Notes: a model not told the origin generated them from the sequence alone. DNA of 64,000 nt from Pseudobutyrivibrio sp. UBA3626 (GCA_002373675.1 DFLF01000002.1:70634-134633); one strand, 5' to 3'; positions 8,834 through 16,995 are shown, numbered from the stretch's first letter. Translations and numbers: made by a program.

Positions 8834-10732
8834 TTATTTTGATTGAGATTGAGTTGTTTGCTGGTTCTTGTCATAGTCTGTAATACCTTTTCCAGTGTTG
8901 GGATAGAAGTGGGAATAGATATTATCAGCAGCAAATAAAAGTAAAAGTGCAACAACAACCGGAAGTAGTATTTTGGTGTTGATTTTCTGTATAAAGTTAT
9001 CAATAAGGGGAGCAAGTACGTATACGCATGCTATTCCCGCAATTCCAAATACTAACAAGCCTTCAGCACATACTCGACCATTGATGTTGAGGAAATAGCC
9101 TGTATAATCCCACCATTTCTGGCCGTTATGAGTGACCTCCAAAAACCATGACGTAAAATATTCTACAATACCGCAAAGTATAACTGCTGTCAAAAATTCA
9201 AGCCATGGATTTTTTCTGAACTTGTAGAGGACTACAAGAATCATTATTGCGCCTGTTCCATATATTGGAAGCCAGGGGCCATGTAGCACACCTCTGTTGA
9301 CAAAGACTCCATCTTCAACCAGATGAATAGCAACTTCCCATAACCAGCCAATTAAACATCCTATAAAGAATATAGAGATAATGCTAAGTACTGAATATCT
9401 TCTTAAGTAGTGAAGTGTTTTCAGCTGAACTTTTTTGTTGTTATTGTTATCGTTGAAGAGAGGATGCAGCCTCTCTGGATATAGCTTGCCTTTGGCGATG
9501 CCTGAATACATCTTGGCAAGAAGAAGTATCTCTTCTTGTTTGTTAATTCTTTTTACCTTGGCGTTGTAGTAAAGTACTATTCCAAGTACATTTGCAAAGA
9601 ATCCCTTAATTCCTGTATATTTCTCAGGCTCTGATGGTGAAGATTCATAGATTTCTTTAAGGTCTGCGTATGCAACATTAATTTCTTCGATAGTCGGCTT
9701 TTTGCAGATAAATCTATCATTTAGAAGTTCGTATCCTTCTATTTTATTATCAATTGCCTGTTTTCTTAACTTGAGATAGAATTGCGCAAATGTTGCTTCC
9801 AAATATGGATTTAAAAAGAATAATCCAAGAAGTCCTGATGTTAAAATGTTGAGAATTTCCCAGCCTGCGAAAGTGAGACACAGAACAAATAATTCCCATT
9901 TGTGTCCATTCATCATTTTGCGAGACAAAGTGATTGCCTGCTTTGAATTAAGTCTGGGATTCTCTGCTAATATATATGATGTCATGAAATATGAGAAGTA
10001 TTTGATTATACCTCCTACAATGGTAAGAGACCATAGAAGTACAAGTATGTCCTTTATTATAAAAGTAAAACATGCTCTAAAAAATGCCTTTTTCCCAAAT
10101 AAGAAAAGGTAACTTCTGGCAGTGATTTTCTCATAAGTCTGCCCCACAACAAATTGCCTTTTGGTTGTAAGCCACAGGGCATTTTTAATAAATGCTCTAT
10201 AACCTGTGTATATCAATACACTTATGATTAGAACAATTATAGTTGATACAGACGGATCAGATACTACTTTAGAAACTGATTTATAAAGAGTAAGTATAAT
10301 AGAACCTGATTTAAAGCTGTTAACGAGGGAAGCAAGTACACCATTTTTATAACCTAGTGTTATGATTCCAACATGTTCGTCAGGCTGGTTCTCGTTAATT
10401 GTATTAACTTGGTTTTCAATATTTAAAGCATCGTCTTTTTTGCCATAAATGTAATCGGTTATTTCTTCGGCCATATCATTACTTGAGTCGTAGATACTGT
10501 TGTTAATAACCAGTTCGCCGTCTTCGTTGAAATGAGCATTTTCAGCAATTTTAGAGGTGATTTCATTATAGGTTTCTTCATTACCTCCTTTGAGTATGGT
10601 AAATATATATGTAGAGGAAGTGTACATTACACCAATAACAGCGCACAAAAGTAAGCTTATAACAAATATGAAATAATGAGTTTTTACAGATTTTTTTGCG
10701 TCTCTTTTGATTTCTTTTCTATCTATTATCAT
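8834..10732 (-). CDS. Multi-pass membrane protein: DUF975-like N-part fused to putative ABC-transporter type IV (CmpB-like) domain
   Basis: A 632-residue integral membrane protein. The N-terminus MIIDRKEIKRDAKKSVKTHY followed by several hydrophobic segments resembles the DUF975 (YciC-like) membrane family, including ENPRLNSKQAITLSRKMMNGHKWELF. From about residue 425 a second unit with GCLIGWLWEVAIHL, GVLHGPWLPIYGTGA, CGIVEYFTSWFLE and KWWDYTGYFLNINGRVC matches the putative ABC-transporter type IV family (pfam06541-like). The tail is Gln- and Ser-rich. The start has AAGGGG as ribosome site. It is divergent from the phosphoesterase gene and converges on the hybrid kinase. The transport function implied by the family name is unproven. 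Confidence 0.75.
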   Translation of the reverse strand: MIIDRKEIKRDAKKSVKTHYFIFVISLLLCAVIGVMYTSSTYIFTILKGGNEETYNEITSKIAENAHFNEDGELVINNSIYDSSNDMAEEITDYIYGKKDDALNIENQVNTINENQPDEHVGIITLGYKNGVLASLVNSFKSGSIILTLYKSVSKVVSDPSVSTIIVLIISVLIYTGYRAFIKNALWLTTKRQFVVGQTYEKITARSYLFLFGKKAFFRACFTFIIKDILVLLWSLTIVGGIIKYFSYFMTSYILAENPRLNSKQAITLSRKMMNGHKWELFVLCLTFAGWEILNILTSGLLGLFFLNPYLEATFAQFYLKLRKQAIDNKIEGYELLNDRFICKKPTIEEINVAYADLKEIYESSPSEPEKYTGIKGFFANVLGIVLYYNAKVKRINKQEEILLLAKMYSGIAKGKLYPERLHPLFNDNNNNKKVQLKTLHYLRRYSVLSIISIFFIGCLIGWLWEVAIHLVEDGVFVNRGVLHGPWLPIYGTGAIMILVVLYKFRKNPWLEFLTAVILCGIVEYFTSWFLEVTHNGQKWWDYTGYFLNINGRVCAEGLLVFGIAGIACVYVLAPLIDNFIQKINTKILLPVVVALLLLFAADNIYSHFYPNTGKGITDYDKNQQTTQSQSK

Positions 10733-10788
10733 TTTTTACCCCTTTAATTATAATCTTGCATATTATATCATAAAATCGTAAGTAGTGG

Positions 10789-10794
10789 TATAAT
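10789..10794 (+). promoter_or_regulatory. -10-like element in the divergent spacer (10733-10829)
   Basis: The 97-bp spacer between two divergent genes holds TATAAT at 10789-10794 for the + gene and, on the opposite strand, another TATAAT close by. No good -35 at 16-18 bp is visible for either, so the call is tentative. Confidence 0.4.
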
Positions 10795-10829
10795 ATGAAC
10801 AATGTAATGTGGTTTTATAGGAGATTCTT

Positions 10830-12029
10830 ATGATAGCTTTGTTAATATTGCCAATCTATATTATAGCGAATTACTATGTATGTATGTGGTTTATGAAGTG
10901 GCTTGATACAATATGCAAAGGACGTCTTAAGATAGGAGTTCGTATTCCGATTCATATTGTGTACTGGACTCTTTGTATGGGAATGTATATAGCAGCACTT
11001 GTTCCTGAAGGTGGTGTTAGAAGGATATTTAATGTTGCAGGGACATATTGGTATGGCGTTGTAATATATATACTTCTGATTATTGGAATACTAGATCTTA
11101 TTCGAATAATAACTAGAAAGGTTAAGAAAATTCCAAAATCAGAGACTACAATATCCAGGACTAAGTTTATTGCTCTTGGTTTAGTTGTTGTATTAATAAT
11201 AGCATCAATAGCTGTTTTTGGAGGAATTCAGGCAAGAACAATAAATACTTCTGAATATGAGATAGAAGTTGATAAAGATGCAGGTAAATTAGACTCGCTT
11301 AATGTGGTAATTGTAGCAGATCAACATATGGGGTATTCTGTAGGAACGAGTATGATGCAGGATATGGTTAATAAGATTAACGCTTATAATCCAGATATTG
11401 TAATAATGGCTGGAGATATATTTGATAACAATTATGATGCCCTTGATAATCCGGACAAGCTTATTGATATTTATAAGCAGATAAATTCAAAGTATGGGGT
11501 ATATGCTGTATATGGAAATCATGATATTGATGAGATGATTATTGCAGGATTTACGTTTCCATCAGATGAGAAGCTGGTAGCAGATTCCAGAATGGATGAA
11601 TTCTTAGAAAAGGCAGGTGTTGTCAATCTTAGGGATGAATATGTATTAATAGATGATTCCTTCTACTTATATGGCAGACCAGATTATTCTAAAGAGGGAC
11701 GAGGTATTAATGGTAGAAAGACACCAGCGGCTTTAACAGCTGAGCTTGACAAGAGAAGACCTATTCTTGTGATAGATCATGAGCCTAGAGAATTACAGGA
11801 ACTTGCAGATGCAGGTGTTGACGTAGATATGTCAGGACACACTCATGATGGACAGATATTCCCTCTTAATTTTACAAGTAAGATAATATGGGAGAATTCT
11901 AGGGGATTGCTTGATAAGGGTGATATGACAAGTGTCGTTACATCTGGCGTCGGTTTCTATGGACCGGGCATTAGGGTTGGAACAGAGGCAGAGGTTGTTG
12001 ATTTGAAAATCAATTTCAAATCAAAATAG
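10830..12029 (+). CDS. Membrane-anchored metallophosphoesterase
   Basis: A 399-residue protein. Residues 1-135 carry about four hydrophobic segments; residues 150-395 form a calcineurin-like phosphoesterase with the full metal-site set: Asp164-x-His166 (ADQH), GD in MAGDIFD, GNHD at 229-232, DHEP, and GHTH at 336-339. It resembles the YaeI/YkuE branch, some members of which act on lipid-linked pyrophosphates at the membrane, but the longer N-terminal membrane part is unlike the short Tat-exported forms. Substrate unknown. A REP hairpin lies 8 bases after its stop codon. Confidence 0.85.
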   Translation: MIALLILPIYIIANYYVCMWFMKWLDTICKGRLKIGVRIPIHIVYWTLCMGMYIAALVPEGGVRRIFNVAGTYWYGVVIYILLIIGILDLIRIITRKVKKIPKSETTISRTKFIALGLVVVLIIASIAVFGGIQARTINTSEYEIEVDKDAGKLDSLNVVIVADQHMGYSVGTSMMQDMVNKINAYNPDIVIMAGDIFDNNYDALDNPDKLIDIYKQINSKYGVYAVYGNHDIDEMIIAGFTFPSDEKLVADSRMDEFLEKAGVVNLRDEYVLIDDSFYLYGRPDYSKEGRGINGRKTPAALTAELDKRRPILVIDHEPRELQELADAGVDVDMSGHTHDGQIFPLNFTSKIIWENSRGLLDKGDMTSVVTSGVGFYGPGIRVGTEAEVVDLKINFKSK

Positions 12030-12037
12030 ATGACATG

Positions 12038-12064
12038 TTGACAGGGGGACGGTCCTTTTGTCAA
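12038..12064 (+). repeat. REP-like hairpin, copy A
   Basis: Twelve-bp hairpin: arm TTGACAGGGGGA, loop CGG, arm TCCTTTTGTCAA. All 12 positions pair when G-T pairs are allowed, but only on this strand; the opposite strand would have three A-C mismatches. It is identical to copy C read on the other strand. It lies between the phosphoesterase stop and the ADH start. Confidence 0.85.
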
Positions 12065-12096
12065 TGTATTTTTGTTAAAAGCAAGGGAGACTTAAT

Positions 12097-13296
12097 ATGG
12101 AGAAAATAATCAGGTTAAGACAAAGATTTGTAAGCACATATATAAGATTCGCAAAGATTAGAAGACCGAATCTGATTAAGGGAAAGGAAAGCATACTTAA
12201 ACTACCTGATATTGTAAAAAGCGACGGCAATAACAGGGCGCTTGTCGTTACAACTGCGGGATTTATTAAAAGAGGTTCCCTAGAGCCGTTGTTCGAAGAA
12301 TTGAAGAAAAAGGGTATTGAATATAGCATTTACAGCGGTATAATGCCCGACCCTACAATTACGTGTATCGAGGAAGCCCTTACAATATATAATGAAAATG
12401 GTTGTCAATGTATTATCGCCGTTGGCGGCGGTAGCGTTATGGATGCTTCTAAGATAATCGGAGCAAGAGCAACTAATCCGACTTTGCAGGTTAGGGATAT
12501 GCGGGGAATGTTCAAGATTAAGAATCCTATACCTGATTTGTATGTTGTACCGACAACAGCTGGAACAGGCTCTGAAGCTACAGTTGCAGCCGTCATAACA
12601 GATGAAGTTGATGGAACTCATTACAAATATGCTATAACAGACTTTGGTCTCGTTCCAAGATATGCGGTTATGTATCCTGAGATTACTCTTAGTCTTCCTA
12701 AGCACATAACGGCAGCCACGGGAATGGATGCATTAACTCATGCTGTAGAGACATATACGAATCTGTATGCTTCTTTGATGGTTAAGAAACTTGCAAAAAA
12801 ATCAGTTAGAATGATATTTGAGAATCTGGAAAATGCTTATAATAATGGTTCAGACATAAAAGCAAGAGGAAGGATGCTAATGGCATCCTACTATGCAGGA
12901 GTAGCATTTACCAATAACTTTGTAGGATATGTACATGCTGTTGCACATGCATTAGGAGCACTTTATGGCCTTCCACACGGATATGCAAATGCGATTATTC
13001 TTCCTGTTGTAATGGATCAATATGGCGAGAGCGCATATAAGTCTCTTGCTGAGCTTGCTGATGTCGTCAGAATAGAAGGAGCTTCTGATAAAGAAAAAGC
13101 AGAAAGCTTTATAGATGCAATAAAGCAAATGAACAAGAGGATGGATATTCCTGATAAAGTAAAAGAGCTTAAAGAAGAAGATTTTGATATAATTATTTCC
13201 CGCGCTCTTGAGGAAGCTAATCCAGCATACCCAGTTCCTGTAATATGGAATGAGGAGGATGTTAGACTTCTGTTAAGAAGGCTTATCGTAAGGTGA
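12097..13296 (+). CDS. Iron-containing (group III) alcohol dehydrogenase
   Basis: A 399-residue NAD(P)-dependent dehydrogenase interconverting an aldehyde or ketone and an alcohol. The nucleotide-binding GGGS is at 110-113 with Asp116, followed by VPTTAGTGSEAT. Metal ligands are visible as Asp211 and His215 in GMDALTHAVE and the histidines in HAVAHALGALYGLPHG. Length and motifs are normal for the butanol dehydrogenase/lactaldehyde reductase group; the exact substrate cannot be assigned. The ribosome site is AAGGGAGA. The stop codon TGA (13294-13296) is the first three bases of REP copy B, so the C-terminus of this protein is set by the repeat. Confidence 0.9.
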   Translation: MEKIIRLRQRFVSTYIRFAKIRRPNLIKGKESILKLPDIVKSDGNNRALVVTTAGFIKRGSLEPLFEELKKKGIEYSIYSGIMPDPTITCIEEALTIYNENGCQCIIAVGGGSVMDASKIIGARATNPTLQVRDMRGMFKIKNPIPDLYVVPTTAGTGSEATVAAVITDEVDGTHYKYAITDFGLVPRYAVMYPEITLSLPKHITAATGMDALTHAVETYTNLYASLMVKKLAKKSVRMIFENLENAYNNGSDIKARGRMLMASYYAGVAFTNNFVGYVHAVAHALGALYGLPHGYANAIILPVVMDQYGESAYKSLAELADVVRIEGASDKEKAESFIDAIKQMNKRMDIPDKVKELKEEDFDIIISRALEEANPAYPVPVIWNEEDVRLLLRRLIVR

Positions 13297-13318
13297 CAAG
13301 GGGACGGTCCTTTTGTCA
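13294..13318 (+). repeat. REP-like hairpin, copy B, forming the stop codons of two convergent genes
   Basis: Eleven-bp hairpin: arm TGACAAGGGGA, loop CGG, arm TCCTTTTGTCA, with two G-T pairs. Its first three bases are the TGA stop of the upstream dehydrogenase and its last three (TCA) are the TGA stop of the convergent transposase gene. The transposase-side flank is a run of T. Confidence 0.88.
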
Positions 13319-14074
13319 ACTTTTTTTGCCCGCTTTGGCTACAACACCTCTATTAATACCGGTCAACCGTTCAATTTGACGTACAGTTAATCCTAAAGAC
13401 TTTAGTTTATATAATGCGGCGTCTCTTTCAAGCCTGTTATATGATTGAATGATAGTGCCGGATTTAATTTGTAACTCTCTCTTTATGATGGATGAGGCTT
13501 CTTCATCAGTTATTCTTCGGGGGTTATGTTCTAAGCATATATCGTCAGCAGTTGATTTTACAAATTCTATTAGTTGCTGACGACTTGAAAAAAGAGATAG
13601 AGCAAACGCCATATCTGTTATTCTGAAAATATTATCTGCATATTCTTTGTATGAACTCCATGGATAAATATCAACCGGACAAATCTGCGCTTTCTCAGGA
13701 TTTTGCAATATATAGCGTAAAACAGTTTTAAAATATCTTTCATTTTCGACTGGTTCACTCTTATACCTTTCTTGAAATAGTGTTCCTATACGATTATATT
13801 TGTTGTTGTAATATGCTACATACGAGACGCCAATTTGTTTCATAAGACAATCAATTGTTCCGTTAGTATCATGCACGAGTAAATGAACATGATTGCTCAT
13901 TAAACAGTAGCAATATAGTTTGCTGTCGTGTTCTGTCTTGTATTTATTTAAAATGTGCAAGTAATAGTAATAATCGTTAGTATCCTCGAATAATACTTGC
14001 TTGCTAATCCCTCTAGTTATTATATGGTAAATACCTGTTGAACTTCTTATTCTTGCTTTTCTCCCCATGTACAT
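13316..14074 (-). CDS. REP-associated tyrosine transposase (RAYT, Y1/IS200-like)
   Basis: A 252-residue single-strand DNA transposase-like protein. It opens with ARIRSSTGIYHIITRG, has the HUH motif His62-Val-His64 in LMSNHVHLLVH, and a catalytic-tyrosine region SYVAYYNNKYNRIGTLFQERYKS (Tyr85-Tyr89), then YILQNPEKA and YPWSSY, all standard for the RAYT/TnpA_REP family. Residues 210-250 (KLKSLGLTVRQIERLTGINRG) form a helix-turn-helix tail seen in Firmicutes members. RAYTs usually occur as single host-retained copies that bind and cut REP hairpins. Here copies B and C of a hairpin flank it in inverted orientation, and its TGA stop lies inside copy B. It has a good upstream AGGAGG site. Confidence 0.92.
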   Translation of the reverse strand: MYMGRKARIRSSTGIYHIITRGISKQVLFEDTNDYYYYLHILNKYKTEHDSKLYCYCLMSNHVHLLVHDTNGTIDCLMKQIGVSYVAYYNNKYNRIGTLFQERYKSEPVENERYFKTVLRYILQNPEKAQICPVDIYPWSSYKEYADNIFRITDMAFALSLFSSRQQLIEFVKSTADDICLEHNPRRITDEEASSIIKRELQIKSGTIIQSYNRLERDAALYKLKSLGLTVRQIERLTGINRGVVAKAGKKS

Positions 14075-14303
14075 TGTCCTCCTTATAATATTAATTGTAT
14101 GTTTGCATAGCTATTGTGGGAATCGTTGATATGAAAATATAGATAACCTTGAAATATAAATAATAAAGTACAACACAGAAAATGTGTTAGAGACATTATA
14201 ACACACATTTTGTTGAAAAATTATTAACATTTTATTAATTTTTTATTAAACGCCGTTTTTATATGTTTTTATTATTGCATAATGCTTTATGCATATTGAA
14301 AAG
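14075..14303. other. Non-coding, AT-rich spacer upstream of the RAYT gene
   Basis: No gene is seen. It contains an imperfect hairpin with arms AAAATGTGT (14179-14187) and ACACACATTTT (14201-14211) and long A/T runs. No confident promoter can be marked, though the RAYT gene must start here. Confidence 0.5.
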
Positions 14304-14343
14304 TTGACAAAAGGACCGTCCCCCTGTCAAATCCCCTTGTCAA
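14304..14343 (-). repeat. REP-like hairpin, copy C, plus an adjacent partial copy
   Basis: 14304-14330 is, on the minus strand, identical over 27 bases to copy A. Directly beside it, 14332-14343 repeats the right half (TCCCCTTGTCAA). The TGA stop of the minus-strand SDR gene (14340-14342) lies inside this partial copy. Confidence 0.85.
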
Positions 14344-15068
14344 ATTCCCCCATCAATTCCTATAATCTGTCCTGTCATATATAATGGAGAGTTTAGAATT
14401 GACAATACCAATTGTCCTACTTCTGAGGGCGTACCCAGTCTGCCTGCTGGAATCTCATCAATAAGAGAATTCATCTCCTCATCACTAAAGCAGGAATTCA
14501 TATCTGTATCAATTACACCGCAGGAGATTGCGTTAACAGAGATGTTACTGGGAGCCACCTCTTTTGCTAAGGACTTCGTAAATGCATTAATGCCACCCTT
14601 TGTTGTAGAATATGCCACCTCGCAAGATGCTCCTTTTTCGCCCCACATAGAAGATATGTTGATGATATGACCTGACTTACGACTAATCATTGACCGCAGG
14701 AATACCTTCGTGGAATAGAATACAGAATTCAGATTGGTAGATATAATTCTATCCCAGTCAAACTCACTCATATCTGTAATAAGTCCAATATATGATATCC
14801 CTGCATTGTTTACGACTACATCAACAGAACCAAACTCTGCTAACACTTCTGAAGATATATTTTCCCATTCTTTAGGGCTAGAGACATCAAGCTTATATGC
14901 TTTAACATGTACTCCAAAGGTTTTCTGTAGTAAAAAGGCGAATTCTCTAAGAGGATCTATATTGTTAATGCAACACAGTGCCAGGTTATAGCCTGCGCTT
15001 GCCAAGGACTCGGCAATTCCTTTTCCTATTCCTCGCGATGCTCCGCTTATAAATGCATTCTTATTCAT
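14340..15068 (-). CDS. SDR-family oxidoreductase, probable EF-P 5-aminopentanone reductase (YmfI-like)
   Basis: A 242-residue Rossmann-fold reductase. It has GASRGIGKGIA for NADP(H) binding, NNAGISYIG, the active-site serine in ISSMWGEKGAS and YSTTK, and ends GQIIGIDGGI. The SSMWGEKGASCEVAYSTTKG block resembles YmfI, which completes the 5-aminopentanol modification of elongation factor P in Bacillus, more than it resembles FabG (from memory; not verified by alignment). FabG is the main alternative. It has a near-perfect GGAGGTGAT ribosome site and is divergent from hpf. The TGA stop falls within a REP fragment, so the last residues may have been reset by the repeat. Confidence 0.8.
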   Translation of the reverse strand: MNKNAFISGASRGIGKGIAESLASAGYNLALCCINNIDPLREFAFLLQKTFGVHVKAYKLDVSSPKEWENISSEVLAEFGSVDVVVNNAGISYIGLITDMSEFDWDRIISTNLNSVFYSTKVFLRSMISRKSGHIINISSMWGEKGASCEVAYSTTKGGINAFTKSLAKEVAPSNISVNAISCGVIDTDMNSCFSDEEMNSLIDEIPAGRLGTPSEVGQLVLSILNSPLYMTGQIIGIDGGI

Positions 15069-15103
15069 CGTATCACCTCCGAATAAATTTCATATTATTT
15101 ATT

Positions 15104-15133
15104 TTAACATAATCAATATCATTATGTTATAAT
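15104..15133 (+). promoter_or_regulatory. hpf promoter overlapped by a 9-bp inverted repeat (possible operator)
   Basis: TTAACA (15104-15109), 18-bp spacer and TATAAT (15128-15133). A perfect inverted repeat TAACATAAT / ATTATGTTA (15105-15113 and 15121-15129, 7-bp gap) spans from the -35 to the edge of the -10, where a bound regulator would block polymerase. Confidence 0.6.
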
Positions 15134-15231
15134 TAAGGCATAAGAGAATAATCATGACATCTAATTAGCTAATCAATTAAGAAGACACACGGTGTACAGG
15201 TGTTGTGATGAGTAACAAGGAGGGGGTTGCT

Positions 15232-15762
15232 ATGAAGATTAATATTACAGGAAGAAATATCGAGCTGACAGATGGTCTTAAAGCGGCAGTAGAAGAAAGG
15301 CTTTCAAAGCTTGATAAATATTTTCATAGGGATACTGAAGCCAATGTGACAATGTCAGTTGAGAAGGAAAGACAGAAAGTAGAAGTTACCGTTCCAATGA
15401 AAGGTCATATTATCCGAGCAGAGCAGGTGAGCAATGATATGTACGTATCTATTGACCTTGTTGAAGAAGTAATCGAACGTCAGCTTAAGAAGTATCGTAG
15501 TAAGCTTGTAACCAAGAAACAAACTGCGGGATTCTTTAGTGATGATTTCGCAGATATTGATGGTACCGATGATGAAGATGAGATTAAGATCATTAAGACG
15601 AAGAGATTCGGAATTAAGCCTATGTATCCAGAGGATGCCTGTGTTCAAATGGAGCTTCTTGGTCATGATTTCTTTGTATTTATGAATGCTGAAACAGATG
15701 AGGTAAATGTTGTATACAAGAGAAAGGGCAATACATACGGGCTTATAGAGCCAGAATTTTAA
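15232..15762 (+). CDS. hpf: Long-form ribosome hibernation promoting factor
   Basis: A 176-residue protein that binds the 30S subunit and dimerises ribosomes into inactive 100S particles in slow growth. Residues 1-100 match the S30AE/YfiA domain (MKINITGRNIELTDGLKAAVEERLSKLDKYF). An acidic linker follows, then the C-terminal dimerisation domain (RFGIKPMYPEDACVQMELLGHDFFVFMN ... VVYKRKGNTYGLIEP). The open frame extends to GTG 15205, but the ATG at 15232 has AAGGAGG at correct distance and begins the conserved domain. A leader of about 95 bases separates it from the promoter. Confidence 0.94.
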   Translation: MKINITGRNIELTDGLKAAVEERLSKLDKYFHRDTEANVTMSVEKERQKVEVTVPMKGHIIRAEQVSNDMYVSIDLVEEVIERQLKKYRSKLVTKKQTAGFFSDDFADIDGTDDEDEIKIIKTKRFGIKPMYPEDACVQMELLGHDFFVFMNAETDEVNVVYKRKGNTYGLIEPEF

Positions 15763-15895
15763 ATTTCGTGAATTGTCACTAAAATGTTAAGGTGAAATAT
15801 GTAATAATTAACAGCAGAGTGTGTACAATTCTTGGGATATGAGAAATTAGTCTCTTTAAATTCTTAATTATACAGAAATATTAACAAAATTATTG

Positions 15896-15931
15896 CAAAA
15901 CCCCTCTATTTTTGGAGGGGTTTTGATTTTT
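15896..15931 (+). terminator. Rho-independent terminator between hpf and the XRE-TPR gene
   Basis: Eleven-bp perfect stem (15896-15906 with 15915-15925), 8-base loop, then ATTTTT. It lies 133 bases after hpf; the interval 15763-15895 has no gene. Confidence 0.85.
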
Positions 15932-15986
15932 ACATTCTTTTAATTAATTGATACAATGACTAAAATCATGTTTCGAGGGGGGAGTT

Positions 15987-16943
15987 ATGAAGCAGGAAAT
16001 AATAGGTAGTGTTGTGCGAAAATGCAGAATTGGGAAGGGTATTACTCAAGAGACGTTATGTGAAGGCGTGTGTTCCATAAGTACTCTTTCTAGAATTGAA
16101 AACGGTGATCAATATCCTTCAAGAAAAGTTTTTACACTTCTTGTGGAAAAGATGGGAGAAGAAGGTATACTCTATGATGATTATATGGGAGATTATGATT
16201 ATGAAGTGTTTAATCTGTCTCGTATGACAATTAATTATCTTGAGAGAAATGAGATATCCAAGGCTGAGATATGCATGGATAAATTGCGATATATTACCAG
16301 AGAAGGAAAAGATTTTGATAATAAAGAGAAGTGCATTTATAAATTCATTGAATTGCTGTTTGCAAGTACAGAACTTGCGCTTCATAGTAAGAGGGACGAG
16401 GGTGTTGAATTAGTTCAATACGGTTACTACCTTTGCAAAGAGGTTGGAAAACTTTTAGACATTTGTAGAAAATCCAGAATAAAAGGCGATAAGGCAACTT
16501 TCGATAGGATAGAAGTCAGGATGTATAATCTTATTGGAATAGGTAAATTTCTTCAGAAGGATTATAAGAACGCTATTGATATATGGGTTAGTCTTATCAA
16601 TGGATATAAAGACAAATGCAGTGATGGAATAATATATCCTAAAGAAATGGCGTCACTCTATTGTAATATTAGCGCAGCATTATCCGGACTTGATATGTAT
16701 GATGAGGCTGAGATTTTTGCTGAGAAGGGACTTAGATATTGCTTCGAAGGTGGAGGTCTTCGACTGGTTAATAGACTGCTTTGGAATAGAATGTATTGTC
16801 TTAGTCAAAAAGGAAATGTTAATAAAGCATACATAGATCTGGCTCTTTCTAAAGCCATATGTAATTGCATAAAAAAAGATGTTCTAAAGGGAGAAAAATT
16901 GAAAAAACTCCCAAACACCCCATATTTAATACAATTATTCTAG
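15987..16943 (+). CDS. XRE-family regulator with TPR-like C-terminal repeats
   Basis: A 318-residue protein. Residues 5-65 form an XRE helix-turn-helix (IGSVVRKCRIGKGITQETLCEGVCSISTLSRIENG). The rest is helical with repeats like TPR units (for example YNLIGIGKFLQKDYKNAIDIWVSLI and SAALSGLDMYDEAEIFAEKGLRYC). This is the layout of Rgg/PlcR/PrgX-type regulators, which often answer to small peptides; no signal-peptide gene is visible on either side. A strong GAGGGGGG site precedes the ATG. It stands alone between a terminator and ddl. Its targets are unknown. Confidence 0.82.
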   Translation: MKQEIIGSVVRKCRIGKGITQETLCEGVCSISTLSRIENGDQYPSRKVFTLLVEKMGEEGILYDDYMGDYDYEVFNLSRMTINYLERNEISKAEICMDKLRYITREGKDFDNKEKCIYKFIELLFASTELALHSKRDEGVELVQYGYYLCKEVGKLLDICRKSRIKGDKATFDRIEVRMYNLIGIGKFLQKDYKNAIDIWVSLINGYKDKCSDGIIYPKEMASLYCNISAALSGLDMYDEAEIFAEKGLRYCFEGGGLRLVNRLLWNRMYCLSQKGNVNKAYIDLALSKAICNCIKKDVLKGEKLKKLPNTPYLIQLF

Positions 16944-16995
16944 ACACTCTTGCTTAAATGGTATAAACTATAATCGCATTTATTAAAGGAGTGAA

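Noticed and set aside
12280..12705. Long open frame antisense to the alcohol dehydrogenase
   Set aside because: The + strand frame encodes a complete enzyme with all motifs; the antisense product has no recognisable features.
14179..14211. Imperfect hairpin AAAATGTGT / ACACACATTTT upstream of the RAYT gene
   Set aside because: Arms match over only nine bases with asymmetry, in very AT-rich DNA; could be chance. No gene end lies close enough for a clear terminator role.
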